Assembly (NCBI GenBank): GCA_017958015.1
Contig: JAGDDM010000261.1
Coordinates: 1-20,503 of the forward strand
Direction: 5' to 3'
Length of the DNA stretch: 20,503 bases
Source: Abditibacteriota bacterium
GTDB taxonomy: Bacteria; Armatimonadota; UBA5829
This document shows, piece after piece, positions 1-8,403 of this stretch. The notes beneath the pieces are model-generated. The model saw nothing but the letters and a program-made list of their open reading frames with translations, was not told where the DNA came from and made no database searches. Both the position numbers and the translations under genes were made by a program. Numbering within the stretch: position 1 is the first letter of the stretch; each line of letters starts with the position of its first letter.

Positions 1-99
1 AAATGAGCAAAATCCGCTACTTCGGCACAAGCGCCATCCGCTCCTGCAAGGATATGGCGGGGCACTTCGTCACCTGTTCCAGAGACCCCGACGGCGGCG
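1..99 (+). repeat. 99-bp exact direct repeat, copy 1
   Basis: Bases 1-99 are identical to bases 637-735 (offset 636, i.e. 212 codons, so the frame is kept). The copies diverge at base 100 (g) versus 736 (a). The left limit cannot be seen because the window starts there. Copy 2 is in its native setting by comparison with the neighbouring paralogue; copy 1 is not. Confidence 0.95.
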
Positions 100-1670
100 G
101 AAACGATACTGAATACAAGGGTGTTCTCGATTTGAAAGCGGGGGACATCCTGGATTTCGCCGTGAACTACGGCCACTGGTTCGACACCTTCGACAGCACC
201 CTGAACGACGTTGTGAAGCTCACGGTGACGGGCCTTGAGAACCCCGTTTACGGCTTTTTGGACGATAAGGGCTTTACCGCCTACGACTCGGAGAGGGCGC
301 GAAATACCTTCGGCGCCTATTGCAACCCCGGCGAAAAGGGCTGGGGTATGGGCATGGCGGATATGCACCACTACCCCGGCGTTCCCCATTTCCACTGGGA
401 CTACGACTTTTTCCGCACCATGAACCTGGGCGGACGGGGCATTCTCCTCTCCGAATACGGCGTGGGGGACGGCATGAACTATCCCCGGGCGTACAACCTT
501 TTCCTCATGCGGAATTATACCTACGCCGGCCGCAAATACGCAGCCACCGCCGCCGCGTTCGATAACGCTTGGATAAAATACGGCTTGGGCTCCACTTTCG
601 CCAACGCGGAGGACTACTTCGCCGCCGCGGACAGGGAAATGAGCAAAATCCGCTACTTCGGCACAAGCGCCATCCGCTCCTGCAAGGATATGGCGGGGCA
701 CTTCGTCACCTGTTCCAGAGACCCCGACGGCGGCGACGGCATTTTCGACCCCTTCGGCAACCCCAAAAAGGACGTTATCGACGCCTTCAGCTCCGTTTGG
801 GCTCCCGTTCACCTGGCCTGTTTCGCCAGTCCCTCCCATATTTATAAAGGCGATGAGATAGGCCTCGACGTGGTTCTCGTCCACGACAACGATCTGAAGC
901 CGGGCAAGTATCCGGTTAAGATTACAATCTTTGACCGGAACAACAAAAGCGTCCTCGAAAAACGTGTGGAGGCCGATGTCACCGAGGACTTCACCGTCCA
1001 TATCTATACGGACAAGATTCCCTTTGACTATCCCGTCGGCAAATACCGCTTTGAGGCCGTTTTCGAAAAGGGCGCCGCCGCCGGGAGCATGGGTACATAC
1101 TTCTTCGTTGGCGAGCCCTGCGATTTCACCGGCGTCACCGTATCTCTCGCCGCTCCCGACGAGAAACTTTCCGAGTTCCTCACGTCCCGGGGCGCGAAAA
1201 TCGGCGATGTCAATTCCGATGTAATCTTGGCCGGGGAGAACGTGAGTCACGAAAAGGTCGCGGAGCTTTATAAAGCGGCGGAAGAGGGGGCGAAAGTAAT
1301 CTTTCTGAAGCACTCCGTCCTCGCCGACAATCCGCCGGTGAAGGGCACCTTCAAAGACCTGAACTCTTGGCTCTTTACCAAGGACGACTGGTATCTCAAC
1401 TCTCCCATGTTCGCCGGACTCCCCACGGGCATCGCCGACAGGATATACTACCGGGGCATCATATCCCCCACGGTTTTTGTCACCGGAGAGGACATAACCG
1501 CCTACGCCGGGGCCTCCGACAACTCCGGAGCCGGCGGCGCCGCGGGAGTGTCCCTGGGTGAAGTGAGACGGGGCAGAGGAAGAATTATTTTCACCACTCT
1601 CGGCATATATAACGAGCTGGGCAAGCGGCCCCCCGCCGAGAAACTCTTATATAACGCGATTAATTTATAG
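3..1670 (+). CDS. GH2-type glycosidase, C-terminal part, probably chimeric and 5'-partial
   Basis: The protein is homologous along most of its length to the complete GH2 enzyme encoded next to it. It shares the end of the catalytic barrel (SEYGVGDG, nucleophile Glu near residue 151), the linker after it, the Ig-like domain around FEKGAAAG, and the C-terminal amidotransferase-like fold. The region that should carry the N-E acid/base motif is missing. Instead residues 1-33 are an exact copy of residues 213-245, followed by a short beta-rich segment (LDLKAGDILDFAV, near 41-78) that looks like a carbohydrate-binding module fragment. The ATG at base 3 has no visible ribosome binding site, and the base-1-2 context (AA) matches the GAA codon preceding the second copy, so the true start probably lies outside the window. 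The stop is 17 bases before the next gene, so the two likely form an operon. As seen it should be catalytically dead. It is either a rearranged gene or an assembly misjoin. Confidence 0.6.
   Translation: MSKIRYFGTSAIRSCKDMAGHFVTCSRDPDGGGNDTEYKGVLDLKAGDILDFAVNYGHWFDTFDSTLNDVVKLTVTGLENPVYGFLDDKGFTAYDSERARNTFGAYCNPGEKGWGMGMADMHHYPGVPHFHWDYDFFRTMNLGGRGILLSEYGVGDGMNYPRAYNLFLMRNYTYAGRKYAATAAAFDNAWIKYGLGSTFANAEDYFAAADREMSKIRYFGTSAIRSCKDMAGHFVTCSRDPDGGDGIFDPFGNPKKDVIDAFSSVWAPVHLACFASPSHIYKGDEIGLDVVLVHDNDLKPGKYPVKITIFDRNNKSVLEKRVEADVTEDFTVHIYTDKIPFDYPVGKYRFEAVFEKGAAAGSMGTYFFVGEPCDFTGVTVSLAAPDEKLSEFLTSRGAKIGDVNSDVILAGENVSHEKVAELYKAAEEGAKVIFLKHSVLADNPPVKGTFKDLNSWLFTKDDWYLNSPMFAGLPTGIADRIYYRGIISPTVFVTGEDITAYAGASDNSGAGGAAGVSLGEVRRGRGRIIFTTLGIYNELGKRPPAEKLLYNAINL
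637..735 (+). repeat. 99-bp exact direct repeat, copy 2
   Basis: Second copy of the 99-bp repeat. It encodes residues starting MSKIRYFGTSAIRS, which align with the NASQRLMGLNAIRS region of the adjacent GH2 enzyme, so this copy sits where it belongs in the GH2 fold. The base before it (636) is g; the corresponding base before copy 1 is outside the window. Confidence 0.95.
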
Positions 1671-1687
1671 CTAAGGAGGCTGTATTT

Positions 1688-4675
1688 ATGAAACGACTTT
1701 TGATGTGTCTCGCGCTTCTGGCGCTGGGCACGGGACTGTTCGCTCAGTCCTTCGCAGGCACCACCGTCAGTCTTGACGGCGAAAAGGGCTGGACTTTGGC
1801 CGTGGACCCGGACAATGTGGGCAAGAACCAAGGCTGGTTCGACAAGGCCAAGGCCGCGACTCTCGAGACCCGGGAAACCAAGGTCCCCTGGGTTATTCAG
1901 GAAGTCTATCCCGGCTACCACGGCTACGCCTGGTACTATCGGGATTTCACTTGCGCCAAGAATCCGGACTCCAAAGGCCGCTATCTTTTGAAGTTCTGGA
2001 ACGTTGATTACAAGGGCGACGTTTGGGTGAACGGCAAGTTCGTGGGCGAGCACGAGGGCGCGGAAGGCGTTTTCGTCCTGGATATCACCGACGCCGTTAA
2101 GGTGGGCAAGTCCAATTTCCTGGCGGTGCGGGTCCTGAACCCCACTCCCGAGGGAATCGACGGCATCGTTTTGGAGCAGACTCCCCACAGAAACAAGACT
2201 AACGACTTCGTATTCGGCAACGACTACAACCACGGCGGCATCGAGGGCAACGTGGAGCTTATCACTTCCCCCGCCGTCAGAGTTTCCGACGTATTCGTCA
2301 CCACCGACATCAAAACCGGCGTGGCCACCCTTGAGACCACCGTCACAAACTACCTCTCCGAAAGCGTGAAGGGGAGTATCGACTTCGCCATCAGCCCCGC
2401 CGCCGAGGGAGGCGTATGCGCTTCCGACTCCGCCAAGGTCACTCTGAAGCCCGGCGACAATGTGGTTACAACCAAGATTAAAGTCCCCGGTTTCAAGCTT
2501 TGGGACACGGTGACACCCAACCTCTACAAGGCCGCCGTCACCGCCGCTCGGAACGGCTCCGAATGCTACGATGCCTACGGCGTGAAGTTCGGCTTCCGGG
2601 AGTTTAAGGTGGAGAACGGCTTCTTCATGCTGAACGGCAAGCGGATCTTCCTCCGCTGTTCCCACAACGGCAACGAGAACCCGGTGGGTTACCACTATTC
2701 CGCCTACAACGAGTGGGCCAGGAAGGACCTTTCCAACGCAAAGACAATGGGCTTCAACGCCATGCGCTTCATTGCCGGTCTGCCCACTCCTTTCCAGCTG
2801 GATCTCTGCGACGAATTGGGCATCCTTGTCTACGAGGAACCCTATGCCTCCTGGAAGCTGCAGGACTCGGAGTATATGGCAACCCGCTTCGACAACTCCG
2901 TTAAGGACATGCTCCGCCGCGACCGCACTCATCCCAGCGTGGTGGTTTACGCGGTTCTCAACGAGACCCACGACGGAAATCTGTTTCAACACGTCAAAGA
3001 CTGTCTGCCCATGATTCGCGAGTTGGACAGCACCCGTTTGCTGGTTCTCTCCGGCGGCAGATTTGACCACCACCTCTCCATCGGCACCGTGAGCAATCCC
3101 GGCTCCGACAAGTGGGAGTATCAGTGGGGCGCCGAAGGTCCCGACGCGCCGGACGCCACCGGTCCCGACTATCCCTCCAAGCCCGGCGCCGGCCACTTCC
3201 ACATCTACCCGCAGGTTCCCCACAGAGCCGACGCCATCGCCACCTTCAGATCCATCGGCAAGGACACCAATCCGGTGTACGTGGGCGAGTACGGCGTCGC
3301 CACCGGTGTGGACTTTTACAGACTTCAGCGGAACTTCGAGATGTACGGCAAAGAGAACGGGGCCTTGGCCAAGTACTACGGCGCCCACATCCCCGATTTC
3401 GACAACGACTGGGCATTCTACGACATGGCGGATGTGTTCGGCAGACCCGAGGACTTCTTCGCCGCTTCCATAGCACGCAACGCGAGCCAGCGGCTTATGG
3501 GTCTCAACGCTATTCGCTCCAACCCGCAGATTTGCGGTTACAACCTCACCGGTACCACGGACCAGGGTCTCTCCGGTGAGGGTCTCGTTACTCTCTTCCG
3601 GGAGATGAAGCCCGGTACCGTGGACGCCATGGCCGACGGCTTTGCCCCGGTGCGCTGGTGCACATTCGTTGAGCCGGTGAACGTGTTTAAGGGCACCGAC
3701 GCCCGGAACGAGGTACGCCTTGAGGCGGTTGTGGCCAATGAGGACGTTATCGCACCCGGAACAAGCCTGCCGGCGCGGATTGAGGTCTTTGATTCAAACA
3801 ACAACAGAGTGTTCTATCAGCGCATAACCGTGGACTTCCCCGAGGGCGAGGAGGGCAAACCCGCTCCCCTGGCTTTCAGCGCCTTTGACAAGAAAGTGGC
3901 CGCTGATTGGCCCGCAGGCAAGTACCGCATGGTGGCAACCTTCGAGAAGGGCGCCGCCGCCGCGGGAGGAACCGCCGAGTTCAACGTATTCGACTGGACG
4001 AAGATGCCGAGTATTGAGGGCAAGGAAGTTGTTCTCTTCGGTAAGGACGACGGTCTGGCGGAGTGGCTCAGAGGTCGGGGCGTTACCGTTAAGTCCTTCG
4101 ACGCTTCCTCCACCAAGCGGGCTACCATAATCGTTGGCGAGAGCCGGGGCGACATGACGAAGGCGGACTTCGCGAATCTCGCCCGCCACATCGCCGGCGG
4201 TTCCAAGGCTATCTTCCTCTGCAACGGCGTCTTCGCGGAAGAGGGGAACCCCACCGCCTATCTGCCTCTGAAGGAGAAGGGCACCGTCAAGTGGATAGAC
4301 AGCTGCGTCTACCACAAGGACGAGTGGATTCGCAAGCACCCCCTCACCGAAGGACTGCAGACCGGTCTTATGGACTACACTTTCTACCGCGAGACCATTC
4401 AGGCCAACTGCTATAAGGGCATAAGCAAGCCCAAGTGCACCGTGGCGGGAGCCATGTATATCGTGCCCAACTACGAGTCCGGTATTATGCTCTCCACCCA
4501 CGACCTGGGCGCCGGTGAGTTTATCCTCAACACCCTCCGGGTGCGGGAAGAACTTTTCGACAGTCCCGTCAGCGAGTATCTCATTAAGAACATGATGAAA
4601 TACTGCGAGGTGGATAAGAACGAATCCCTCGCGCCTGTGGATGAGAGTCTCATCGCGGAAATCGGACTCAAATAA
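1688..4675 (+). CDS. Secreted glycoside hydrolase family 2 enzyme
   Basis: This 995-residue protein has a clear signal peptide (MKRLLMCLALLALGTGLFA, cleavage near 19-23), so it acts outside the cytoplasm. The order is a GH2 sugar-binding jelly-roll (about 70-195, with the typical FWNVDYKGDVWVNGKFVG stretch), an Ig-like domain (about 196-305) and a TIM-barrel (about 306-690). The barrel carries the acid/base N-E pair (AVLNETHDG, Glu426) and the likely nucleophile in VYVGEYG (Glu534). C-terminal Ig-like and amidotransferase-like domains follow. GH2 enzymes release beta-galactose, beta-mannose, beta-glucuronic acid or related sugars; the specificity cannot be read from the sequence. The start is supported by AAGGAGG at 1673-1679, eight bases upstream of the ATG. 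It lies 17 bases after the preceding paralogue, consistent with a tandem duplication and cotranscription. Confidence 0.88.
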   Translation: MKRLLMCLALLALGTGLFAQSFAGTTVSLDGEKGWTLAVDPDNVGKNQGWFDKAKAATLETRETKVPWVIQEVYPGYHGYAWYYRDFTCAKNPDSKGRYLLKFWNVDYKGDVWVNGKFVGEHEGAEGVFVLDITDAVKVGKSNFLAVRVLNPTPEGIDGIVLEQTPHRNKTNDFVFGNDYNHGGIEGNVELITSPAVRVSDVFVTTDIKTGVATLETTVTNYLSESVKGSIDFAISPAAEGGVCASDSAKVTLKPGDNVVTTKIKVPGFKLWDTVTPNLYKAAVTAARNGSECYDAYGVKFGFREFKVENGFFMLNGKRIFLRCSHNGNENPVGYHYSAYNEWARKDLSNAKTMGFNAMRFIAGLPTPFQLDLCDELGILVYEEPYASWKLQDSEYMATRFDNSVKDMLRRDRTHPSVVVYAVLNETHDGNLFQHVKDCLPMIRELDSTRLLVLSGGRFDHHLSIGTVSNPGSDKWEYQWGAEGPDAPDATGPDYPSKPGAGHFHIYPQVPHRADAIATFRSIGKDTNPVYVGEYGVATGVDFYRLQRNFEMYGKENGALAKYYGAHIPDFDNDWAFYDMADVFGRPEDFFAASIARNASQRLMGLNAIRSNPQICGYNLTGTTDQGLSGEGLVTLFREMKPGTVDAMADGFAPVRWCTFVEPVNVFKGTDARNEVRLEAVVANEDVIAPGTSLPARIEVFDSNNNRVFYQRITVDFPEGEEGKPAPLAFSAFDKKVAADWPAGKYRMVATFEKGAAAAGGTAEFNVFDWTKMPSIEGKEVVLFGKDDGLAEWLRGRGVTVKSFDASSTKRATIIVGESRGDMTKADFANLARHIAGGSKAIFLCNGVFAEEGNPTAYLPLKEKGTVKWIDSCVYHKDEWIRKHPLTEGLQTGLMDYTFYRETIQANCYKGISKPKCTVAGAMYIVPNYESGIMLSTHDLGAGEFILNTLRVREELFDSPVSEYLIKNMMKYCEVDKNESLAPVDESLIAEIGLK

Positions 4676-4690
4676 GCGCCGAACATAAAT

Positions 4691-4718
4691 ATGGCTCCGG
4701 AATCATCTCCGGAGCCAT
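4691..4718 (+). terminator. Strong hairpin after the GH2 gene
   Basis: A perfect 10-bp inverted repeat (4691-4700 with 4709-4718, arm ATGGCTCCGG) with an 8-base loop lies 16 bases after the GH2 stop. It is followed only by TTTGT, so the U-tract is weak. It probably terminates or protects the plus-strand transcript. Confidence 0.65.
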
Positions 4719-4726
4719 TTGTAGAT

Positions 4727-4754
4727 AATTCCCCGCTTTTTACGGCGGGGAATT
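4727..4754. terminator. Second hairpin between convergent genes
   Basis: A perfect 10-bp inverted repeat (4727-4736 with 4745-4754, arm AATTCCCCGC) with an 8-base loop, just beyond the stop of the minus-strand GH20 gene (4761). On the plus strand GTTGTTTT follows it; on the minus strand there is no T-run. It likely serves as a shared terminator or mRNA 3'-end stabiliser for both convergent transcripts. Confidence 0.6.
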
Positions 4755-4760
4755 GTTGTT

Positions 4761-6539
4761 TTACTTATATGTCGTGAACCAATTTACGGAGTCCTCGAGA
4801 CCGCCGGGGCGGTTGCGGAGGAGCCACACTTCTCTGTGGCGCTTCTTAATCTCGTCGTAGTCCGCTTTCAGGTCGTCCTTTGTCTTGCCCGCAAGGAAGG
4901 CTCTGCCGCACTTAACGGCCAGCTTCAGCAGGGCGGAGACGTAGGTGATTTCCTTCATCAGCTTCTCGTCGCAGTCCAACTCCGCGATGCGGACGTCGAT
5001 GTCCTTCATGTAGGCTTCGGCGTCGTTCAGAGTTTCGGCGGTGACGTACTTCACGGAGTGCTCGGAGGGGTTGAACACAAGGTGCCAAGGCACGGAGGAG
5101 TTGCCGATGGTGTTGTTGAAAACAAGGTGGGCGTCGCCCATGTCGCAGATGACCTTGCCTGTTTTGCCGGTGTTGTCGCCGAAAACGCAGGCTGAGAGGG
5201 TCTCGGGGACGTTTTCAACCTTTTCCGCGTTCCAGGAGGCCATAGCGCCGACCATGAAGCCGGGCCAAGTGACGGGGAGCGGGTCCTGATGACCTCTGTC
5301 GCCCCAGCTGGTATTCAGCATACCCAGGGTGCCGTTGGCAAGACCCACCTTGGCGGCGTTTTTGATGTTCTCAATCATGTTTGTGGTCCGTCCCGCGATG
5401 GAGCACCAGTTGGAGGTGCCGGGGCAGACATAGAAGTCCAGACCGGTTTCCGCGAACTTGGGGCAGTGCTCCGCGAAGGGGTGCTTGGCGTCGTAGCCCC
5501 ATTCAAGAACGATGGCGTCCTCGGGAATCTCGGGAATGAGCTCCGGATATTTGATGATAATATCGCCCCAGAACATCATGCGCTTGCCGCGGGCGGTGAC
5601 TTCTTTGTGGAGGTTCTTGATGTAGTCGATGTAGACTCTGCCGGTGCCTACCTGGTCGCAGAGGTTCTTGGAGCGGCTGCCTTCGTAGCCCAGTTCCTTT
5701 GTTTCGTCGCAGCCCACGTTAAAGAGGTCGGACTTGAAGCAGGGCAGCAGCTCGTCGAAGAGGGAGTTGATGAACTCTTTGGCCTTGGGGTCGATGGGAC
5801 AGAGGCTGAAGGGGTCATCGAAGTGGCCCCAGAAGCTCTCGCCGCCGTTGGGGGAGTCCGCCAGAGGTCTGTACTCGTCGAACTTGAGCCAGCGTTCCAT
5901 GTGGCCGAAGGAGTTCTGGTTGGGAACCAGCTCAACAAAGCGCTCTTCGCAGTAGTCCTGAAGCTCCAGGATTTCCTCGGCGGAAACGGGGGAGGCGTTC
6001 TTCCACACGGTGGGGTGGTTCAGGTACTTGAAGGTGTGTTCCATATACATCTGGAACTGGTTAATCTTCATACTCGCCAGTTTGTCGATGATTTCTTTGA
6101 GGGTCTCCATGGTGGGAACCTTGTCCCGACTCACGTCAAGCATAACGCCTCTGACGCCCATGTCCGGCGCGTCCTCAATCTCCATGCAGGGAATGGTGTC
6201 GCCGCACTGGTCGTAGATTTGGGCCAGCGTGCAGGCGCCGTAGAAAGCGCCCTGAGGGGTGGAAGCGTTGATTGTTATGCCGGTAGGCTTTACGGAAAGG
6301 GTGTAGCCCTCGCAGGGGATGTCCGCGTTCATGTCGGCTTTGATTGTGAGGGAGGCGGGGACTTTCACGGTGTCGGTGAGAGCCAGATCCAAGGGCATCT
6401 TAATCCGCTTGGCGGCGGAGCTGAGATCCGTGGGTTCATAGCCTTCGCCGGTGAGAAGCTTCAGCGCGGTGCCGGGCTTTACGGTGAAAGTTCCGTCGGT
6501 GTAGGTGAGTTTTTTCGGTACGGGTGCCAAAAACAGCAT
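4761..6539 (-). CDS. GH20 beta-N-acetylhexosaminidase-like glycosidase
   Basis: The 592-residue protein has an N-terminal GH20b-type alpha/beta domain (about 4-122, with the usual GAFYGACTLAQI helix). A TIM-barrel starts at RGVMLDVSRDKVPTMETL, with the family's catalytic Asp-Glu pair in FNVGCDET (Asp278, Glu279) and aromatic residues near VLEWGYD and LNTSWGDRG. A helical C-terminal region follows. GH20 enzymes cut terminal N-acetylhexosamine residues by substrate-assisted catalysis; other amino-sugar substrates are possible because the motif is NVGCDE, not the common GGDE. There is no signal peptide, so it should act in the cytoplasm on imported oligosaccharides. The ATG is preceded by AGGAGA (6545-6550). 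It has its own promoter and is likely monocistronic, convergent with the GH2 pair. Confidence 0.85.
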   Translation of the reverse strand: MLFLAPVPKKLTYTDGTFTVKPGTALKLLTGEGYEPTDLSSAAKRIKMPLDLALTDTVKVPASLTIKADMNADIPCEGYTLSVKPTGITINASTPQGAFYGACTLAQIYDQCGDTIPCMEIEDAPDMGVRGVMLDVSRDKVPTMETLKEIIDKLASMKINQFQMYMEHTFKYLNHPTVWKNASPVSAEEILELQDYCEERFVELVPNQNSFGHMERWLKFDEYRPLADSPNGGESFWGHFDDPFSLCPIDPKAKEFINSLFDELLPCFKSDLFNVGCDETKELGYEGSRSKNLCDQVGTGRVYIDYIKNLHKEVTARGKRMMFWGDIIIKYPELIPEIPEDAIVLEWGYDAKHPFAEHCPKFAETGLDFYVCPGTSNWCSIAGRTTNMIENIKNAAKVGLANGTLGMLNTSWGDRGHQDPLPVTWPGFMVGAMASWNAEKVENVPETLSACVFGDNTGKTGKVICDMGDAHLVFNNTIGNSSVPWHLVFNPSEHSVKYVTAETLNDAEAYMKDIDVRIAELDCDEKLMKEITYVSALLKLAVKCGRAFLAGKTKDDLKADYDEIKKRHREVWLLRNRPGGLEDSVNWFTTYK

Positions 6540-6554
6540 TTTTGTCTCCTATGA

Positions 6555-6569
6555 CGTCCTTTTCGGACG
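6555..6569 (-). promoter_or_regulatory. 5'-UTR hairpin or operator upstream of GH20 gene
   Basis: CGTCC and GGACG flank a 5-base loop (5-bp stem), four bases upstream of the Shine-Dalgarno element of the GH20 gene and about 12 bases below its -10 box. It could be a small mRNA hairpin or a second repressor half-site pair. No function is demonstrated. Confidence 0.35.
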
Positions 6570-6580
6570 GTATCAAATTC

Positions 6581-6608
6581 ATTATACCGGTTCAAACCGT
6601 ATTGTCAA
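6581..6608 (-). promoter_or_regulatory. Sigma-70-type promoter of GH20 gene with internal palindrome
   Basis: On the minus strand a perfect TTGACA (6603-6608) and a perfect TATAAT (6581-6586) are separated by 16 bases. The spacer holds the palindrome CGGTTTGAACCG (6588-6599; arms CGGTT and AACCG). A dyad between the -35 and -10 boxes is a classic repressor operator position, so this probably allows control by a sugar-responsive repressor. The repressor itself is not in the window. Confidence 0.75.
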
Positions 6609-6611
6609 TAC

Positions 6612-6641
6612 AAAAAAAGCCCCGTTTCCGAAAAAACGGGG
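6612..6641 (-). terminator. Intrinsic terminator after proS
   Basis: On the minus strand CCCCGTTT (6634-6641) pairs with AAACGGGG (6620-6627), 8 bp with a 6-base loop, followed by C and seven T (6612-6618). It closes the uppS-proS operon 25 bases after the proS stop. The GH20 promoter starts immediately beyond it. Confidence 0.88.
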
Positions 6642-6666
6642 AATTTTTCGCGTTTGCGGCGATGTA

Positions 6667-8403
6667 TCAGAACTTATTTGCTTTGTCTCTGAGGGCGGCG
6701 AACATTTCGTCTCTGAGTTTCATGACGTATTCGGTGGCGTCGTCGAGAGCAACTTCCTCTTTCTTTTCGGTGCCCCGGACTCTGATTTCCACCTTGCCCT
6801 CGGCGCAGCCTCTGCCGGCCACAACCTGAATGGGGGTGCCCATAAGGTCGTTGTCTTTGAACTTGACGCCGGGCCGCTCGTCTCTGTCGTCCAGAAGCAC
6901 GTCCACGCCCTTGTCCGTCAGTTCCTCATAGACCCGGGTGGCGGCCACGCACTGGTCGTCGATTTCCGGGTTGAGGAGCATGATGGTGACCTCGAAGGGG
7001 GCGACGGTGATGGGGAGAATCATGCCGTCCTTGTCGTTGTTCACTTCGGGAATGGCGGCCAGCATGCGGCTGATGCCCATGCCGTAGCAGCCCATGACAT
7101 AGACTTTTTCCTTGCCGTCATCGTCCAGGAACTTGGCGTTCATGGCGTCGGAGTAGACTGTGCCCAGCTTGAAGATGTGGCCCACTTCCATGCCCTTTTC
7201 CACTTTGAGTTTGCCGGTGCACTTGGGGCAGCGGTCGCCCTTCACGGCGACTCTGATATCGGCGTAGATTGTGGGGCTGAAGTCCCGGTCGATGTTCACG
7301 TTCATAAGGTGGTAGCCGGTCTTGTTGGCGCCCACAACGGCGTTTGCCATACCGGCGATTTCCCGGTCGGCGATAATCTTGATTTCTTTTTTGAGACCCA
7401 CGGGGCCGATGGAGCCTATCTCCGCGCCGATGACCTCAAGGGCGGTTTCCGGCTCAACCATCTCCACCTTCTTAACGCCGGCGGCGGCGGCCAGCTTGGG
7501 CTCATTGAGTTCCCGATCGCCCCGAACCAGGGCGGCCACGAACTTGTTGTCGGCTTTGTAGATGAGGGTCTTGATGATGCGCTTGGGGGATACCTTCAGG
7601 AAGTTGGCAACCTGTTCAACGGTGCGGGTGTCGGGAGTCTCAACCTCGGTGAGGGCGTTGAACTTCTCCTCGGACATCTTAATCTTCGTTTCGCCGATGG
7701 CGCACTTTTCGGAGTTGGCGGAGTAGCCGCAGGTGTCGCAGACCAGGATGTCGTCCTCACCGGCGGGAGTAATGACCATGTATTCCTGATTGGTCTTGCC
7801 GCCGATGGCGCCGGAGTCCGCCTCAACCGCCAGAGGCTCAAGGCCGCAGAGGGCGAAGGTGCGGGAGAAGGCGCGGTACATCTTGGCGTAGGAACTGTCC
7901 AAGGAGTCCCAATCCCGGTCGAAGCTGTAAGCGTCCAGCATGATGAACTCTCTGCCCCGGACAACGCCGCCTCTGGGCCGGGCTTCGTCTCTGCCCTTGC
8001 CCTGAATCTGGTAGAGGTTCATGGGAAGCTCTTTGTAGGAGCGCACGTTCCGGCGGACCAGATCGGTGACGATTTCCTCATGGGTGAAGCCGATGGCGTA
8101 GTCCCGGTAGCCTCTGTCCTTGAACTTAAAGAGAACGTCCAAGTCCCAGCGGCCGGTCTCTTTGTAGAGTTCGGCGGGAACCATGGTGGGCATGAGGATT
8201 TCCTGAGCGCCCGCGTCCTCCATTTCCTTGCGGACGATGGTTTCTATTTTGCGGATGAGCTTGTAGCCCAGGGGCAGGTAGTCGTAGATGCCCGCGGCCA
8301 CTTTGCGGATGTAACCGGCGCGGAGGAGGAGTTTGTGATTAATCATCTCCGCTTCGGAGGGGATTTCCCTAAGGGTAGGGAAGAAAAGCTGTGTTGCTCT
8401 CAT
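6667..8403 (-). CDS. proS: Prolyl-tRNA synthetase, bacterial type with editing domain
   Basis: Class II aminoacyl-tRNA synthetase that charges tRNA-Pro in the cytoplasm. At 578 residues it has the normal length for the bacterial type. Visible parts are the N-terminal catalytic segment (FTHEEIVTDLVRRNVRSYKE near 106-125; GRDEARPRGG; REFIMLDAYSF), an inserted YbaK-like editing domain (about 222-400, with KTLIYKADNKFVAALVRGD), class II motif 3 (GMGISR, 441-446) and the C-terminal anticodon-binding domain (about 465-575, ending AGRGCAEGKVEIR...). CxxC pairs flank the insertion (CDTCG near 222, CPKC near 392), perhaps a remnant zinc knuckle. The start overlaps the ispG stop by four bases (ATGA), so the two are translationally coupled. 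It is the last gene of the block. Confidence 0.96.
   Translation of the reverse strand: MRATQLFFPTLREIPSEAEMINHKLLLRAGYIRKVAAGIYDYLPLGYKLIRKIETIVRKEMEDAGAQEILMPTMVPAELYKETGRWDLDVLFKFKDRGYRDYAIGFTHEEIVTDLVRRNVRSYKELPMNLYQIQGKGRDEARPRGGVVRGREFIMLDAYSFDRDWDSLDSSYAKMYRAFSRTFALCGLEPLAVEADSGAIGGKTNQEYMVITPAGEDDILVCDTCGYSANSEKCAIGETKIKMSEEKFNALTEVETPDTRTVEQVANFLKVSPKRIIKTLIYKADNKFVAALVRGDRELNEPKLAAAAGVKKVEMVEPETALEVIGAEIGSIGPVGLKKEIKIIADREIAGMANAVVGANKTGYHLMNVNIDRDFSPTIYADIRVAVKGDRCPKCTGKLKVEKGMEVGHIFKLGTVYSDAMNAKFLDDDGKEKVYVMGCYGMGISRMLAAIPEVNNDKDGMILPITVAPFEVTIMLLNPEIDDQCVAATRVYEELTDKGVDVLLDDRDERPGVKFKDNDLMGTPIQVVAGRGCAEGKVEIRVRGTEKKEEVALDDATEYVMKLRDEMFAALRDKANKF

Noticed and set aside
1..735. The 99-bp repeat as an insertion sequence or CRISPR-like element
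   Set aside because: It is protein-coding GH2 sequence without terminal inverted repeats, transposase or spacer pattern; only two copies are seen.
1502..3388. Long minus-strand open frame (628 codons) opposite the GH2 genes
   Set aside because: It spans the junction of two well-supported plus-strand genes, is Gly/Val-rich and has no family resemblance.
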